Positions 1 through 8,098 of a stretch of DNA of 64,000 bases are shown in pieces (the stretch's first letter is position 1; each line of letters begins with the position of its first letter). Source of the DNA: BCD1 sp965230565. GTDB taxonomy: Bacteria > Bacteroidota > Bacteroidia > Chitinophagales > Saprospiraceae. A model generated the notes under the pieces. It was not told where the DNA came from. It was given only the letters and a program-made list of their open reading frames with translations, and did not search any database. The DNA is taken from contig CBDDLH010000015.1 of the NCBI GenBank assembly GCA_965230565.1, positions 124,001 to 188,000 of the forward strand, in the 5' to 3' direction. Made by a program: the position numbers and the translations under genes.

Positions 1-1988
1 ATATCGTTAAAACCACAATCATCAAAGCAATCTTCAGCGATCACCAGGGTTTCACAAATGAAGTACCCTTGAGGACAATCGGGTGTCTCTATTGCCGCAC
101 ATATTTCATAAGTACCAGGTGAATCCGCAACAAAATCAAATGCCTCGTTAAAAGTCAAGAATTCATCATTTACAAACCAGCTAACATTTTGGTCAATGTT
201 GGTAAAAAAGGCAAAACTATGACAAGAGAACTGTTCATACCACATTTCAAAGGCACAGGGATCTGCAAAACAATCGACAGGGCCTATAACCGCTTCTTCT
301 GCGCAATTGTCAAACTGGTTATCGATGACCACAAATTCATATACTGATTCTCCATCACCGGCGAATGGGCCAAGGGTAATGTATGGTTCTTCATAACTGA
401 AATCGCCATAATCATTGCCGTTGCCAAGCACACTGAAACCCTCTGCTCCTAAATTCTCTCCTACTACCTCCAGGTCCACATAAAAATATCCATCTTCATT
501 ACATTCATGTGCTTCTACAATGACGTGATTAATGACACAATCACCAGCACCGCAATCGGGAGTTTCCACCTCAAAGGTCTGGCAACAATCCGGATTATCA
601 TTATCGCAGATCTTCACCACAAAATGACCTGATTCAAACGGCCCTACTCCTTCCAGCCATACGGGCATATCCTCATAGGCGTAATACCCAAAAAACTCAT
701 TTTGGATGTAAAGGTCAAAAAAGGCATTGGTTGGATTGACCGGAATAAAGCTCAGGTTATAATTATAAGAACCATTATCGTTACAACCTTCAAAGTTCAT
801 AGCGATATCATTAAATCCGCAATCACCGAAGCAATCCTCTGCAATCACCAGGGTCTCACAAACGAAATATGCCTGTGGACAATCAGGTGTCTCTAAAGCT
901 GCACAAATTTCATAGGTACCCGGGGAATCCATCACAAAATCCATCGCCTCATTGAATCCAACATACTCATCATTGAGGAACCAGTCCACATTTTGGTCAA
1001 GGTTTGTGAAAAAGGCAAATGCATTACAGGAAACCTCCTCATACCAAATCTCAAAGGCACATGGATCATCAGTACAGTCCACAGGCCCTAAAGTTGCTAC
1101 AGCATGGCAATCTGGGAACTCTAAATCTGTTACAATAAATTCGTAAACCGTTTCTCCATCACCTTCCAGGGGGCCGATGGTGACGTAAACCGGATCATAA
1201 CTAAAGGTACCATATTCCTGTCCGTTTCCATGAACGGAAAAACCCTGGACACCAAAATTTCCGCCCTGAACCTCCAGGTCAATATAAAATAGTCCACCTT
1301 CGCATGGATGTGCCTCAACTATCACATTCTCAATGAAACAGTCATCAGAGACAGGGCAATCCGGCGTCAGCGCTTCAATGGTGGCACAACAATCAGGATG
1401 TACATTATCACAAATGGTGAGGTGGAAAAAATCCGTATTAAGCGGCCCGAAAGAAACAAGGCTCACAGGAAGATTCTCGTAAAAATAAGTCCCCAGGTAA
1501 TCATCCCCCAGGTAAACATTAAATCCTTCATTTCCATTTCCCGCATGGTTGAAATTCAGGATATAATTATACGCCCCGATAGTTCCTTCATCAGTACAGG
1601 ACTGAAAATCAAGGACAACATCCCAAATGCCACATTCCAGTGGCGGCGGGCAATCCACGATTCCCACCTCAATGGCAGCCGAACAGCCTTCAAACTGGTT
1701 GTCAATGACTACAAATTCATAGGGAGTCTCTCCATTGCCTTCTAAAGGTCCAATTTCGATATAAGTCGCTTCGTAACTAAAATCGCCATAATCATTTCCA
1801 TTCCCCAGTACACTGAAACCTTCGGCTCCGGGATTGGCAGCGTCCACGACCAGGTGAATGTAAAAAACACCATCGTTGCATTCCTGTAATTCGTACTGGA
1901 TGCTTTCGATGGAACAATCCTGGGCAAACCCGAAAAATGGCAAGCAGGTCAGGATCAAGAAATAGAAAAGTTTTGAATTTTTGAACAT
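1..1988 (-). CDS. Secreted Cys-rich modular repeat protein (partial; C-terminus beyond left edge)
   Basis: An uninterrupted minus-strand frame runs from an ATG at 1988 to the window edge, about 662 codons with no stop. Residues 1-22 form a classic signal peptide (MFKNSKLFYF then hydrophobic to GFA-Q). The rest is built from three kinds of about 85-90-residue modules, each starting near a Cys and ending in a DC motif. Type A has EGFSVxGNGxxYGxFSY and YEFVVxD. Type B has YNYxLxF and CDNxxPDCC. Type C has YEICAAxETPDCPQ and CETLVIAEDC. The order read is A-B-A-C-B-A-C. DNA positions 1 and 805 align, giving a period of about 804 bp (268 aa). I infer an exported surface or T9SS cargo protein; the C-terminal sorting domain would lie outside the window. 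Function unknown. Starts about 180 bp from the divergent neighbour. Confidence 0.8.
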   Translation of the reverse strand, partial: MFKNSKLFYFLILTCLPFFGFAQDCSIESIQYELQECNDGVFYIHLVVDAANPGAEGFSVLGNGNDYGDFSYEATYIEIGPLEGNGETPYEFVVIDNQFEGCSAAIEVGIVDCPPPLECGIWDVVLDFQSCTDEGTIGAYNYILNFNHAGNGNEGFNVYLGDDYLGTYFYENLPVSLVSFGPLNTDFFHLTICDNVHPDCCATIEALTPDCPVSDDCFIENVIVEAHPCEGGLFYIDLEVQGGNFGVQGFSVHGNGQEYGTFSYDPVYVTIGPLEGDGETVYEFIVTDLEFPDCHAVATLGPVDCTDDPCAFEIWYEEVSCNAFAFFTNLDQNVDWFLNDEYVGFNEAMDFVMDSPGTYEICAALETPDCPQAYFVCETLVIAEDCFGDCGFNDIAMNFEGCNDNGSYNYNLSFIPVNPTNAFFDLYIQNEFFGYYAYEDMPVWLEGVGPFESGHFVVKICDNDNPDCCQTFEVETPDCGAGDCVINHVIVEAHECNEDGYFYVDLEVVGENLGAEGFSVLGNGNDYGDFSYEEPYITLGPFAGDGESVYEFVVIDNQFDNCAEEAVIGPVDCFADPCAFEMWYEQFSCHSFAFFTNIDQNVSWFVNDEFLTFNEAFDFVADSPGTYEICAAIETPDCPQGYFICETLVIAEDCFDDCGFND

Positions 1989-2169
1989 AGTGGGATGTTT
2001 TACTTTTAGTTTGGATTTTTTGATGTTACAAATATGTAGACCAGACATCAAATTTAAAATTACATTTCAGGTATTTTTTTGTAAAAAAACCTTAATTTTA
2101 AGGCAATAAATAAAACATAAAAAATTGTTTTACAGTGTTTTATGTAAAATAAAAATTTGTAAAAAATTA

Positions 2170-3624
2170 ATGATCAAGCATAAAGTCTTCGATTTACTGA
2201 ACACGTTTGACAGAAAAGAAATGAGTCGTTTTGAGGCATTTGTCCATTCTCCTTACCACAACAAACACAGAGGCGTGCGGGAACTGGTAGCCTATTTGAG
2301 TAAAATTTACCCGGACTTCAATAGTCGAAATTGCTCAAAAGACTACATAATCAAAAAAAGCAAGCTGCCTCAAGATACGGAATATTCACAACTGGCTCTA
2401 GTCTTCACTTACATGATCCGGCTTGCTGACCAATTCCTGATCACAGAACATTATAATAATAAGACCTCTTACAACCAGGTAATGCTGCTGGAGGAGCTCA
2501 GACAACGAAAATGCTTTAAAACCTACCGGAAAAATCTCGACAAATACAAAAGGGAATTGGCGGAGGTCTCCGAAAAAGACAGCCATTTTTTCGAACGCAG
2601 CTTTCAACTGGCCCGCGAAGCGGATAGTTATTTCATTTTGACCGACGGCAGAAAAAAAGATCCCAACCTGGAAGTAAAGATCCGGCAACTGGACTACTTT
2701 TACATGACCGAAAAATTGAAAGATGCTGTTGAGGTTCATAATCGGAAAAACATTCTCAGCGTCAACTATTCCAACCGGATGCTGGAAGGGGTACTCAGCG
2801 AGATATCCTCCAATATCCGGGAATACCAGGAAGTTCCGGGCGTCTTCATCTATTTTCTCTTATACCAAATGACCTCTCTGGAGCAGGACGAATTCTACTT
2901 CCAGGCCATGGATTATATGAACCGGAATGAGCAATTCCTAAGTAAGGTCGAACGGATAATCATTTACAACAACTTTCAGAATTATTGCATCAAACAAATC
3001 AACTTGAACAACCTGAAATTCCTGGCTGAGTTATTCCAGTTATATCAATTGCAGTTGGAGGAAGAACTCATTTTTGAAGATGGTTATCTTTCAGAATGGC
3101 ATTACAAAAATATCGTAACCACTGCCATAAGGCTGAACGAAACGGACTGGGTGAAGAATTTTATTTACGAATACAAAGAAAAACTCAGGCCAGAAAGTAT
3201 CGAAAATGCCTTCCGTTTCAATCTGGCTTCCTATTACCACGCTACAGGAGAATTCGGCAAAGTGCTCGAACTGTTGCTCAGACTGGAATACAATGATCTG
3301 CGATATAATCTTGGTGCCAAAGCCCTATTGCTGAGAACTTATTATGAAATGGAAGAATTCGAAGCGCTTAACTCTTTGTCAGCATCTTTTTACCAATACC
3401 TCCAGCGAAACAAATTGATGGCTGACACCCGGAAAGACGCATACCACAACCTGTTCAGGTTTACTAAACGGGTGGCTCAATTAAGGTCCGAAATTCCTTA
3501 CACCAGTAAAGAAAAGGTTCTGAATACGCTGAAAAAACTAAAAACGGACATTGGCAAAACATCCATCATTTTTAACCAAAACTGGCTGGAAAGTAAGGTG
3601 GCTGATTTAGAGGAAAGGGTTTAA
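2170..3624 (+). CDS. Hypothetical alpha-helical (TPR-like) protein
   Basis: About 484 residues, rich in Leu, Glu, Lys and Tyr, with no signal peptide or membrane helix. The body reads as repeated amphipathic helices, with repeat-like pairs such as FNLASYYHATGEFGKVLELL followed by GAKALLLRTYYEMEEF, so a TPR-like superhelix is likely. The frame is open from an ATG at 2125, but the first 15 residues (MFYSVLCKIK...) are low-complexity and AT-rich. The ATG at 2170 gives MIKHKVFDLLNTFDRKE, which looks like the natural start. Large helical proteins beginning with this kind of L-x-x-FDRKE motif are common uncharacterised proteins in Saprospiria. Transcribed divergently from the repeat protein at the left edge. 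No function can be assigned. Confidence 0.75.
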   Translation: MIKHKVFDLLNTFDRKEMSRFEAFVHSPYHNKHRGVRELVAYLSKIYPDFNSRNCSKDYIIKKSKLPQDTEYSQLALVFTYMIRLADQFLITEHYNNKTSYNQVMLLEELRQRKCFKTYRKNLDKYKRELAEVSEKDSHFFERSFQLAREADSYFILTDGRKKDPNLEVKIRQLDYFYMTEKLKDAVEVHNRKNILSVNYSNRMLEGVLSEISSNIREYQEVPGVFIYFLLYQMTSLEQDEFYFQAMDYMNRNEQFLSKVERIIIYNNFQNYCIKQINLNNLKFLAELFQLYQLQLEEELIFEDGYLSEWHYKNIVTTAIRLNETDWVKNFIYEYKEKLRPESIENAFRFNLASYYHATGEFGKVLELLLRLEYNDLRYNLGAKALLLRTYYEMEEFEALNSLSASFYQYLQRNKLMADTRKDAYHNLFRFTKRVAQLRSEIPYTSKEKVLNTLKKLKTDIGKTSIIFNQNWLESKVADLEERV

Positions 3625-4049
3625 GGAGTTGTTTGACGCTGTTGATAATAATATTTGGACAGAACTACTTTAAATTAAATGTTTTCTTGGTGCGAAACAA
3701 TAGGGCTATACCGCAGATGATCCATCCCGCACATGAAATGTCGGGAGGGCTGCCAAGAAGCGCAGAGGGCCGCAGGGTTGTTTGCTTTTCTCTGCGATAC
3801 TCGGCGCTTCTTCGCGTAACTTTGCGTAACAGCTCTCAGTGCCTTCTTGATTGAATAAAGTATTTTGATCAAAACTAATTATGTCCGCTTACTTGGTTTG
3901 ACATTGGTTAACGAAGATGATTGGTGGCTGGATAAGGTATCAACAATATCAAAGACGAACAACGTGAGCATCAAACAATATCATCAGGCATCAATTCCAA
4001 TTTCCCGATGGGTTTTTTATATTTGCCCAAATAAAAATCAAATTAGAAT
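3625..4049. other. Intergenic region with dispersed repeats and a promoter element
   Basis: No convincing gene. It holds a small hairpin (CCCGCACAT 3726-3734 with ATGTCGGG 3738-3745) and a stretch at about 3755-3840 of the 'ctctgcg...cgcgtaac' intergenic repeat type. At 3882-3911 a segment contains acttggtttgacattg and recurs at 10853-10882. A TAnnTTTG element (TATATTTG, 4018-4025) sits 25 bp before the YebC start codon. Short open frames here on both strands have no protein-like composition. Confidence 0.6.
4018..4025 (+). promoter_or_regulatory. Probable -7 promoter element for the YebC gene
   Basis: TATATTTG matches the Bacteroidota housekeeping -7 pattern TAnnTTTG and lies 24 bp before the ATG at 4050, a usual leader length. 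I see no clear -33 TTG at the expected spacing, so this is a half-supported call. Confidence 0.4.
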
Positions 4050-4772
4050 ATGGGACGTGCGTTTGAGTTTCGCAAAGAAAGAAAAATGAAGCGTTGGGCC
4101 AACATGGCCAAGACGTTTACCAAAATAGGCAGGGAGATCGCTATATCAGTTAAAGAAGGCGGTCCTGACCCTAATTACAATTCCCGGCTGCGCCTGGCCA
4201 TCCAGAATGCCAAGGCGGCCAATATGCCTAAAACGAATATTGAAAATGCCATAAAAAAGGCAAGTTCGAAGGATGCTGCAGACTTTAAAGAAGTGGTGTA
4301 TGAAGGATATGCCCCTCACGGTATCGCAGTTTTGGTTGAAACGGCCACAGACAACACCAACAGAACCGTTTCCAGCGTCAGATTGGTATTCTCTAAATAT
4401 GGCGGTTCTATGGGAACTTCCGGATCAGTCGATTACATGTTTACACGTAAATGTGTATTTAAGATCAGTGGAGAAGGGGTAGATCTGGAAGAACTGGAAC
4501 TCGATCTGATCGACTATGGTCTGGAAGAAGTGAAAGAACCGGATGAGGAAGGCCTCGTTGAATTGGTTGCCGCTTTTGAAGATTATGGTAATCTTCAGAA
4601 AGGATTGGAAGAGAAAGGCATTGAAGTAAAAGAGTCAGAGTTGGTCAGAATTCCCGGCCATACAACCTCTTTGAGCGATGAGCAAGTAGAAGAAGTCATC
4701 AAACTGATCGACAAAATGGAAGAAGATGATGATGTGCTGAATGTCTTCCATAATATGAATATGGATGACTAA
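4050..4772 (+). CDS. YebC/PmpR/TACO1 family regulatory protein
   Basis: The 240-residue length matches the family. The N-terminus (MGRAFEFRKERKMKRW, then MAKTFTKIGREI) is the Bacteroidota variant of the basic YebC start. It is followed by family landmarks: GGPDPNYNSRLRLAIQNAKAANMPK, then IENAIKKA, YEGYAPHG, VETATDNTNRTVSSVR, and GGSMGTSGSVDYMF. The acidic C-terminus ends EEDDDVLNVFHNMNMDD, as usual. YebC proteins bind DNA or the ribosome and have been described as transcription regulators and as translation factors that relieve stalling; which applies here cannot be read from sequence. Single-gene unit, with a strong terminator downstream facing the convergent TetR gene. Confidence 0.93.
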   Translation: MGRAFEFRKERKMKRWANMAKTFTKIGREIAISVKEGGPDPNYNSRLRLAIQNAKAANMPKTNIENAIKKASSKDAADFKEVVYEGYAPHGIAVLVETATDNTNRTVSSVRLVFSKYGGSMGTSGSVDYMFTRKCVFKISGEGVDLEELELDLIDYGLEEVKEPDEEGLVELVAAFEDYGNLQKGLEEKGIEVKESELVRIPGHTTSLSDEQVEEVIKLIDKMEEDDDVLNVFHNMNMDD

Positions 4773-4891
4773 GGAATAATGAACCTGCCTTCCGCCTGGC
4801 CTCCTGCGATCTGCAGCCAGGTTGTGCAGCAGGCAAGGTATCCATTACTGAATGTAGAAGATTTACAAAATTTGTTGGGTGTTTTATTCAG

Positions 4892-4938
4892 AAAAAAGCC
4901 ACGAACTCAAAAATAAATATTGAACTCGTGGCTTTTTT
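4892..4938. terminator. Bidirectional rho-independent terminator between yebC-like and tetR-like genes
   Basis: Inverted repeat AAAAAAGCCACGA (4892-4904) and TCGTGGCTTTTTT (4926-4938), with a 21-nt interior that adds partial pairing. It is U-rich on both strands. It ends one base before the restored stop codon (4939-4941) of the convergent TetR gene. Confidence 0.85.
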
Positions 4939-5057
4939 CTATTCAAAAAACGCCTCAATCCCTTCCAGTCCAATCGGCGTAGCAAAAAGCGCCAGCTGCT
5001 GTCCCAAATCGCCAAGATATAGCTCTATCACTTCTTCCTTTGATAAATGGTCATAAT
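4939..5057 (-). pseudogene. Frameshifted 3' end of the TetR-family gene
   Basis: Read in the frame offset by one base from the upstream TetR frame, this stretch translates as LNYDHLSKEEVIELYLGDLG, then QQLALFATPIGLEGIEAFFE and a TAG at 4939-4941. It reads as a natural C-terminus with amphipathic helices. Adding one base to the A6 run at 5060-5065 joins both parts into a 212-residue protein, the normal TetR size. The restored stop abuts the terminator stem. Confidence 0.7.
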
Positions 5058-5576
5058 TCAAAAAAGCTTCCTGTATCCAAAACCGGGAAAATAAGAATCT
5101 ACTTCTTCTATCTCAATTTTTTTTGTTATATAAGAAACGAAAAATTCTATGCCCTTTTCATTTAGCTTTAACTCCCCTGCCTCATTGAGACTATTAAAAA
5201 TTTCCCGCTGTCTTTGTTTCCGCTTTTCTTCAATAGCATTATAATCAAAATGCTGCTGGTAAATGTGCTTAATATCCAACGGTGAGATAGCTACGCCTCT
5301 GAAGTCGTATTGATTTCCAAATATACCTGCCATAAGTTCTAAATAACTGTAAACCGTTGGCGGAGCAGCAAAAAAGGCTTCAAACTGCTTGTTATTTCTA
5401 GCGAGCAACAACATCAGGATCTGAGCAACAATATCTTCCTTTTTGGGAAAATGATAAGATAGATTTCCTACGCTTATGGACATTGTCCTGGCAATTTCCC
5501 GTACACCCACATTATGGATTCCGGATTCATTGAACATTTTTAGGGCAGTGAGTACTATGGCTTCTTTTCTTTTCAT
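5058..5576 (-). CDS. TetR/AcrR-family transcriptional regulator (3' frameshift)
   Basis: The 172-residue frame starts MKRKEAIVLTALKMFNESG and carries a TetR N-terminal helix-turn-helix: residues 10-47, IHNVGVREIARTMSISVGNL, then SYHFPKKEDIVAQIL. Family members act as dimeric ligand-responsive repressors; the ligand is unknown. The frame stops at TGA directly after RKLF within a homopolymer run, while about 40 more plausible residues continue in the adjacent frame to 4939. The gene is therefore either truncated by a real one-base deletion or affected by a base-calling error. A TetR regulator often controls a neighbour, but the upstream 530 bp contain only repeats, so no target is evident. Confidence 0.85.
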   Translation of the reverse strand: MKRKEAIVLTALKMFNESGIHNVGVREIARTMSISVGNLSYHFPKKEDIVAQILMLLLARNNKQFEAFFAAPPTVYSYLELMAGIFGNQYDFRGVAISPLDIKHIYQQHFDYNAIEEKRKQRQREIFNSLNEAGELKLNEKGIEFFVSYITKKIEIEEVDSYFPGFGYRKLF

Positions 5577-6110
5577 GGAGTAAATATAGTAATCTTTGAA
5601 ACATTAGCACATTGTACTATATTCAGTATAATACTTTATGTAAAGTTGGCCTACATTAAACTCAGACCAATTCCAATTATATTGGGAATTCCGATGATCA
5701 AGGGAAATCATATGACGTACCTACGGCACTTGATCGGTTTTTGCTTTCGGCAAGGCACTTCGTACCTTGTTACCGATATTTGGTCTCTATGAGACCTTGA
5801 GATTTCAGCCTCTTTATAATTTGGTAAGGATTCATTACTCTTTTAGGATTACTTCTCTCAGGATACTTGAAGTCCCTTCGGGACGTCCCAATGGGTAAAA
5901 CTCATGTGACAAAATCTCTATAAGTGCCGTAGGTACGTACTATGGAACTGACAACGATGAAAAAATACTCAATAATAATAGCTCCCTCACCCATAGGAGG
6001 CTTTTATCAGACACCCTCTTACAAAAAAAGAGCCTTCCCCAAAGGTTGCCCTTCCAGAAAGACTCAAGTTTCAAATTTGTAACATCAGAGATTTCCCGCG
6101 TTTCCGGGAC
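5577..6110. other. Intergenic region occupied by a repeat element
   Basis: No gene seen. It contains the TetR promoter region (AT-rich, 5580-5640), a 17-bp inverted repeat delimiting about 224 bp (5715-5938), and a pyrimidine-rich stretch before the stop of the beta-barrel gene. Short frames have no protein-like character. Confidence 0.6.
5715..5938. repeat. Intergenic element bounded by 17-bp perfect inverted repeats
   Basis: ACGTACCTACGGCACTT at 5715-5731 is perfectly inverted at 5922-5938. Inside, ggcacttcgtaccttgttac (5754-5773) echoes the end motif in degenerate form. The interior shows no transposase and no open frame. It could be a non-autonomous miniature element, or a structured RNA repeat of the kind scattered through Bacteroidota intergenic DNA. 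No flanking target duplication is obvious. Confidence 0.55.
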
Positions 6111-7466
6111 TTAAAATTTATAACAGACTCCTGCATTCATTGTTAGGAGCCAATAATTTTGTTCCAGGTTGTATGTTTCCTGAGTAAAACTGTTCGGGAA
6201 GTAAACCATTCGAGGGCTGAGACCTACACTCCATTGATCGTTTATACTTCTGTTCACTCCAAGTCCAAAAGTATAAGCCACTCCAATCCGGTTTTTGAAA
6301 ATATCCCCTTGGCCTGTCCCCAACTGAATAAACCCGAGGTTTTCACCCATGATGGTTCCTTCGGTTTTTAGAGACAGATTGACTAAAACTCCGGCACCAG
6401 CTGTTAAATCCCAATTTTCCAATTCCAGGTCGTACCCAATCTCTACTGGAATACTCAATAATTTCAGATGATTATGAATCCTTTTTTCAACTGTTCTGGT
6501 CTGCATAGTCAAACTGGTATCGGAAAAAGTCAGCCGTTTGTTTTGGTTGTAATAATTGAACCGCTCTGTCAATTGCATATAATCCATGCCTGAAGCGCCC
6601 CATAAGCCTGACTTATGTTTCAACTTTATTTTTATTCCGCCTCCAAGAGATTCCAGGGTTTCTTCACTTTCACTCCTGATAGTGAAAAGCCCCATATGAT
6701 CTTCCGATTTCGGTTGCAAGTCCCTGAAGATCAACCCGGCAGACAAATAACCGGCAAGGTTGTACTCAAAATTTTTCCCGGCATAATTCTTCTGGGCTTC
6801 AGATTCAGTTGGTAACCTGGGTTCTCTAAAGCTTTCATTTCTCACATATAGGATGGAAGCAGGGCTGATCAAATCCAGCTTGGGTGGAATATGAAATGTA
6901 TTTTCCGAAGCAACATGCTGTTTCAAAACCACAGGCCTTCCATCATCATGCCTCATCAATGCACTAACAGGCGGAGCTTTTTCAGCAGTTTTATTTGCTA
7001 AATCATCAACTATTTTTATTAATTCAACCTCCTCAGAAACCATTGTTAAATCATCCAATTTTATATTTTCAGGTGACGATTCCTCCTCCACTTCAGGATT
7101 TCTTTGCACCATTTGAGCCGGGATTTCCGAGTCCGGATTAGCTTCAGTTTGCCATAATTCCGTTACTGTTTGATTCTCCTCAGGGTTATTTTTTTCAATT
7201 GGTGTTTGTGAAAGTGTTTTTATTTTTCCCTCTTCTCCGCTCATAGTAGGAGTTTCGTCTCTGGTCCAATAGACTAATGCAAAGACTGCAACTATCAAAG
7301 CCAATCCACCAAAACGAATTATCCAGAAGAAGAAAGCTTTGCGTTTGCCCTTTTTCTCACTCACTACTTCCGGAGTGATGGTATCCCAAAGGGCATTGGT
7401 ATCCACAGGAGTCTCGTGCTCCTGAAGCCCGCTTTTGAATATGTTATCTAATTTATCTTCTTTCAT
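6111..7466 (-). CDS. ECF-sigma-coupled membrane protein with beta-barrel-like C-terminal domain
   Basis: 451 residues. Residues 1-40 are a charged cytoplasmic-type segment (KLDNIFKSGLQEHE..., DTNALWDTI), like the N-terminus of anti-sigma proteins. One transmembrane helix follows at about 46-66 (FFFWIIRFGGLALIVAVFAL), then an acidic low-complexity linker to about 200. The C-terminal 220 residues have alternating Tyr/Leu/Gly strands and end in aromatic MNAGVCYKF, like outer-membrane beta-barrel proteins. It overlaps the upstream ECF sigma gene by 4 nt, so translation is probably coupled. I infer a role in controlling that sigma factor or in envelope sensing. The combination of an inner-membrane helix and a barrel-like tail is topologically puzzling. 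Confidence 0.7.
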   Translation of the reverse strand: MKEDKLDNIFKSGLQEHETPVDTNALWDTITPEVVSEKKGKRKAFFFWIIRFGGLALIVAVFALVYWTRDETPTMSGEEGKIKTLSQTPIEKNNPEENQTVTELWQTEANPDSEIPAQMVQRNPEVEEESSPENIKLDDLTMVSEEVELIKIVDDLANKTAEKAPPVSALMRHDDGRPVVLKQHVASENTFHIPPKLDLISPASILYVRNESFREPRLPTESEAQKNYAGKNFEYNLAGYLSAGLIFRDLQPKSEDHMGLFTIRSESEETLESLGGGIKIKLKHKSGLWGASGMDYMQLTERFNYYNQNKRLTFSDTSLTMQTRTVEKRIHNHLKLLSIPVEIGYDLELENWDLTAGAGVLVNLSLKTEGTIMGENLGFIQLGTGQGDIFKNRIGVAYTFGLGVNRSINDQWSVGLSPRMVYFPNSFTQETYNLEQNYWLLTMNAGVCYKF

Positions 7467-8011
7467 GACGCTTTGGTTATCGGCACCTGCCTTTTCGCTA
7501 ATGCAGCTTTTAATAAACCTCTTGCCCTGGACAAATTACTCCTGGAGGCACTTTCAGCAATGCCTAACATCACTGAGATTTCTTTATGGGAATATCCTTC
7601 AATTGCATAAAGGTTAAAAACCTGACGATATCCATCAGGCAACCTTTCCACCAAATTCATCAAATCCTCGGCATGCAGGCTTGCAAAAACTGAAGGATTT
7701 ACCGGTGAATCTTTCATGCTACCAGGATCCAGAATTTGTCGGTTAAAACAGTTTTTATCAAAGTATTTTAAAGCTGTATTGATACAAATGGTTCTCATCC
7801 AGGAAGTCAAGGTTCCTTTCTTTTCAGAAAATTTGTCAAAGTAATTGAATATCCTGATCAGGCTCTCCTGCAACACATCCTCCGCTTCCGATGGCTTTCT
7901 TGAATACCTTCTGCAGATACTCAAAAGCATAGGAGCGTACATGTCTACCAAAGCTTTTTGGTAAACTGCCTCTTTTGCCTGACAGCCTTGTATGATTTCC
8001 TGTTCTGTCAA
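7463..8011 (-). CDS. RNA polymerase ECF-type sigma-70 factor
   Basis: 182 residues with the two expected domains. Region 2 (about 25-95) includes DMYAPMLLSICRRYSRKPSE, AEDVLQESLIRIFNYFDKF and TSWMRTICINTALKYF. Region 4 (about 118-172) includes LPDGYRQVFNLYAIEGYSHKEI and a helix-turn-helix (MLGIAESASRSNLSRARGLL). ECF factors direct RNA polymerase to stress or envelope regulons and are normally restrained by a co-transcribed anti-sigma factor. The coupled downstream gene with a membrane helix is the candidate. A terminator separates it from the lipoprotein gene upstream. Confidence 0.93.
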   Translation of the reverse strand: MTEQEIIQGCQAKEAVYQKALVDMYAPMLLSICRRYSRKPSEAEDVLQESLIRIFNYFDKFSEKKGTLTSWMRTICINTALKYFDKNCFNRQILDPGSMKDSPVNPSVFASLHAEDLMNLVERLPDGYRQVFNLYAIEGYSHKEISVMLGIAESASRSNLSRARGLLKAALAKRQVPITKAS

Positions 8012-8040
8012 ATGCCGGATTTCAGTGTTTAAGTAATAAC

Positions 8041-8076
8041 AAAAAACCGGAGATCCTCCTAAAAGGAGAACCCCGG
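8041..8076 (-). terminator. Rho-independent terminator after the lipoprotein gene
   Basis: On the minus strand CCGGGG (from 8076) pairs with CTCCGG (to 8047) around an inner CTCCT/AGGAG stem, followed directly by six Ts (8046-8041). It lies 23 bp after the lipoprotein stop and 30 bp before the ECF sigma start, so the two are separate transcription units. Confidence 0.75.
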
Positions 8077-8098
8077 GTATATGAAAGCCTTTTGTGAT

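Noticed and set aside
3633..3872. Overlapping plus and minus frames of 65-73 codons
   Set aside because: They arise from the 'ctctgcg/cgcgtaac' intergenic repeat and the CCCG hairpin; no protein-like pattern.
5715..5938. Insertion sequence
   Set aside because: Inverted ends are present, but there is no transposase frame or visible target duplication; kept only as a repeat element.
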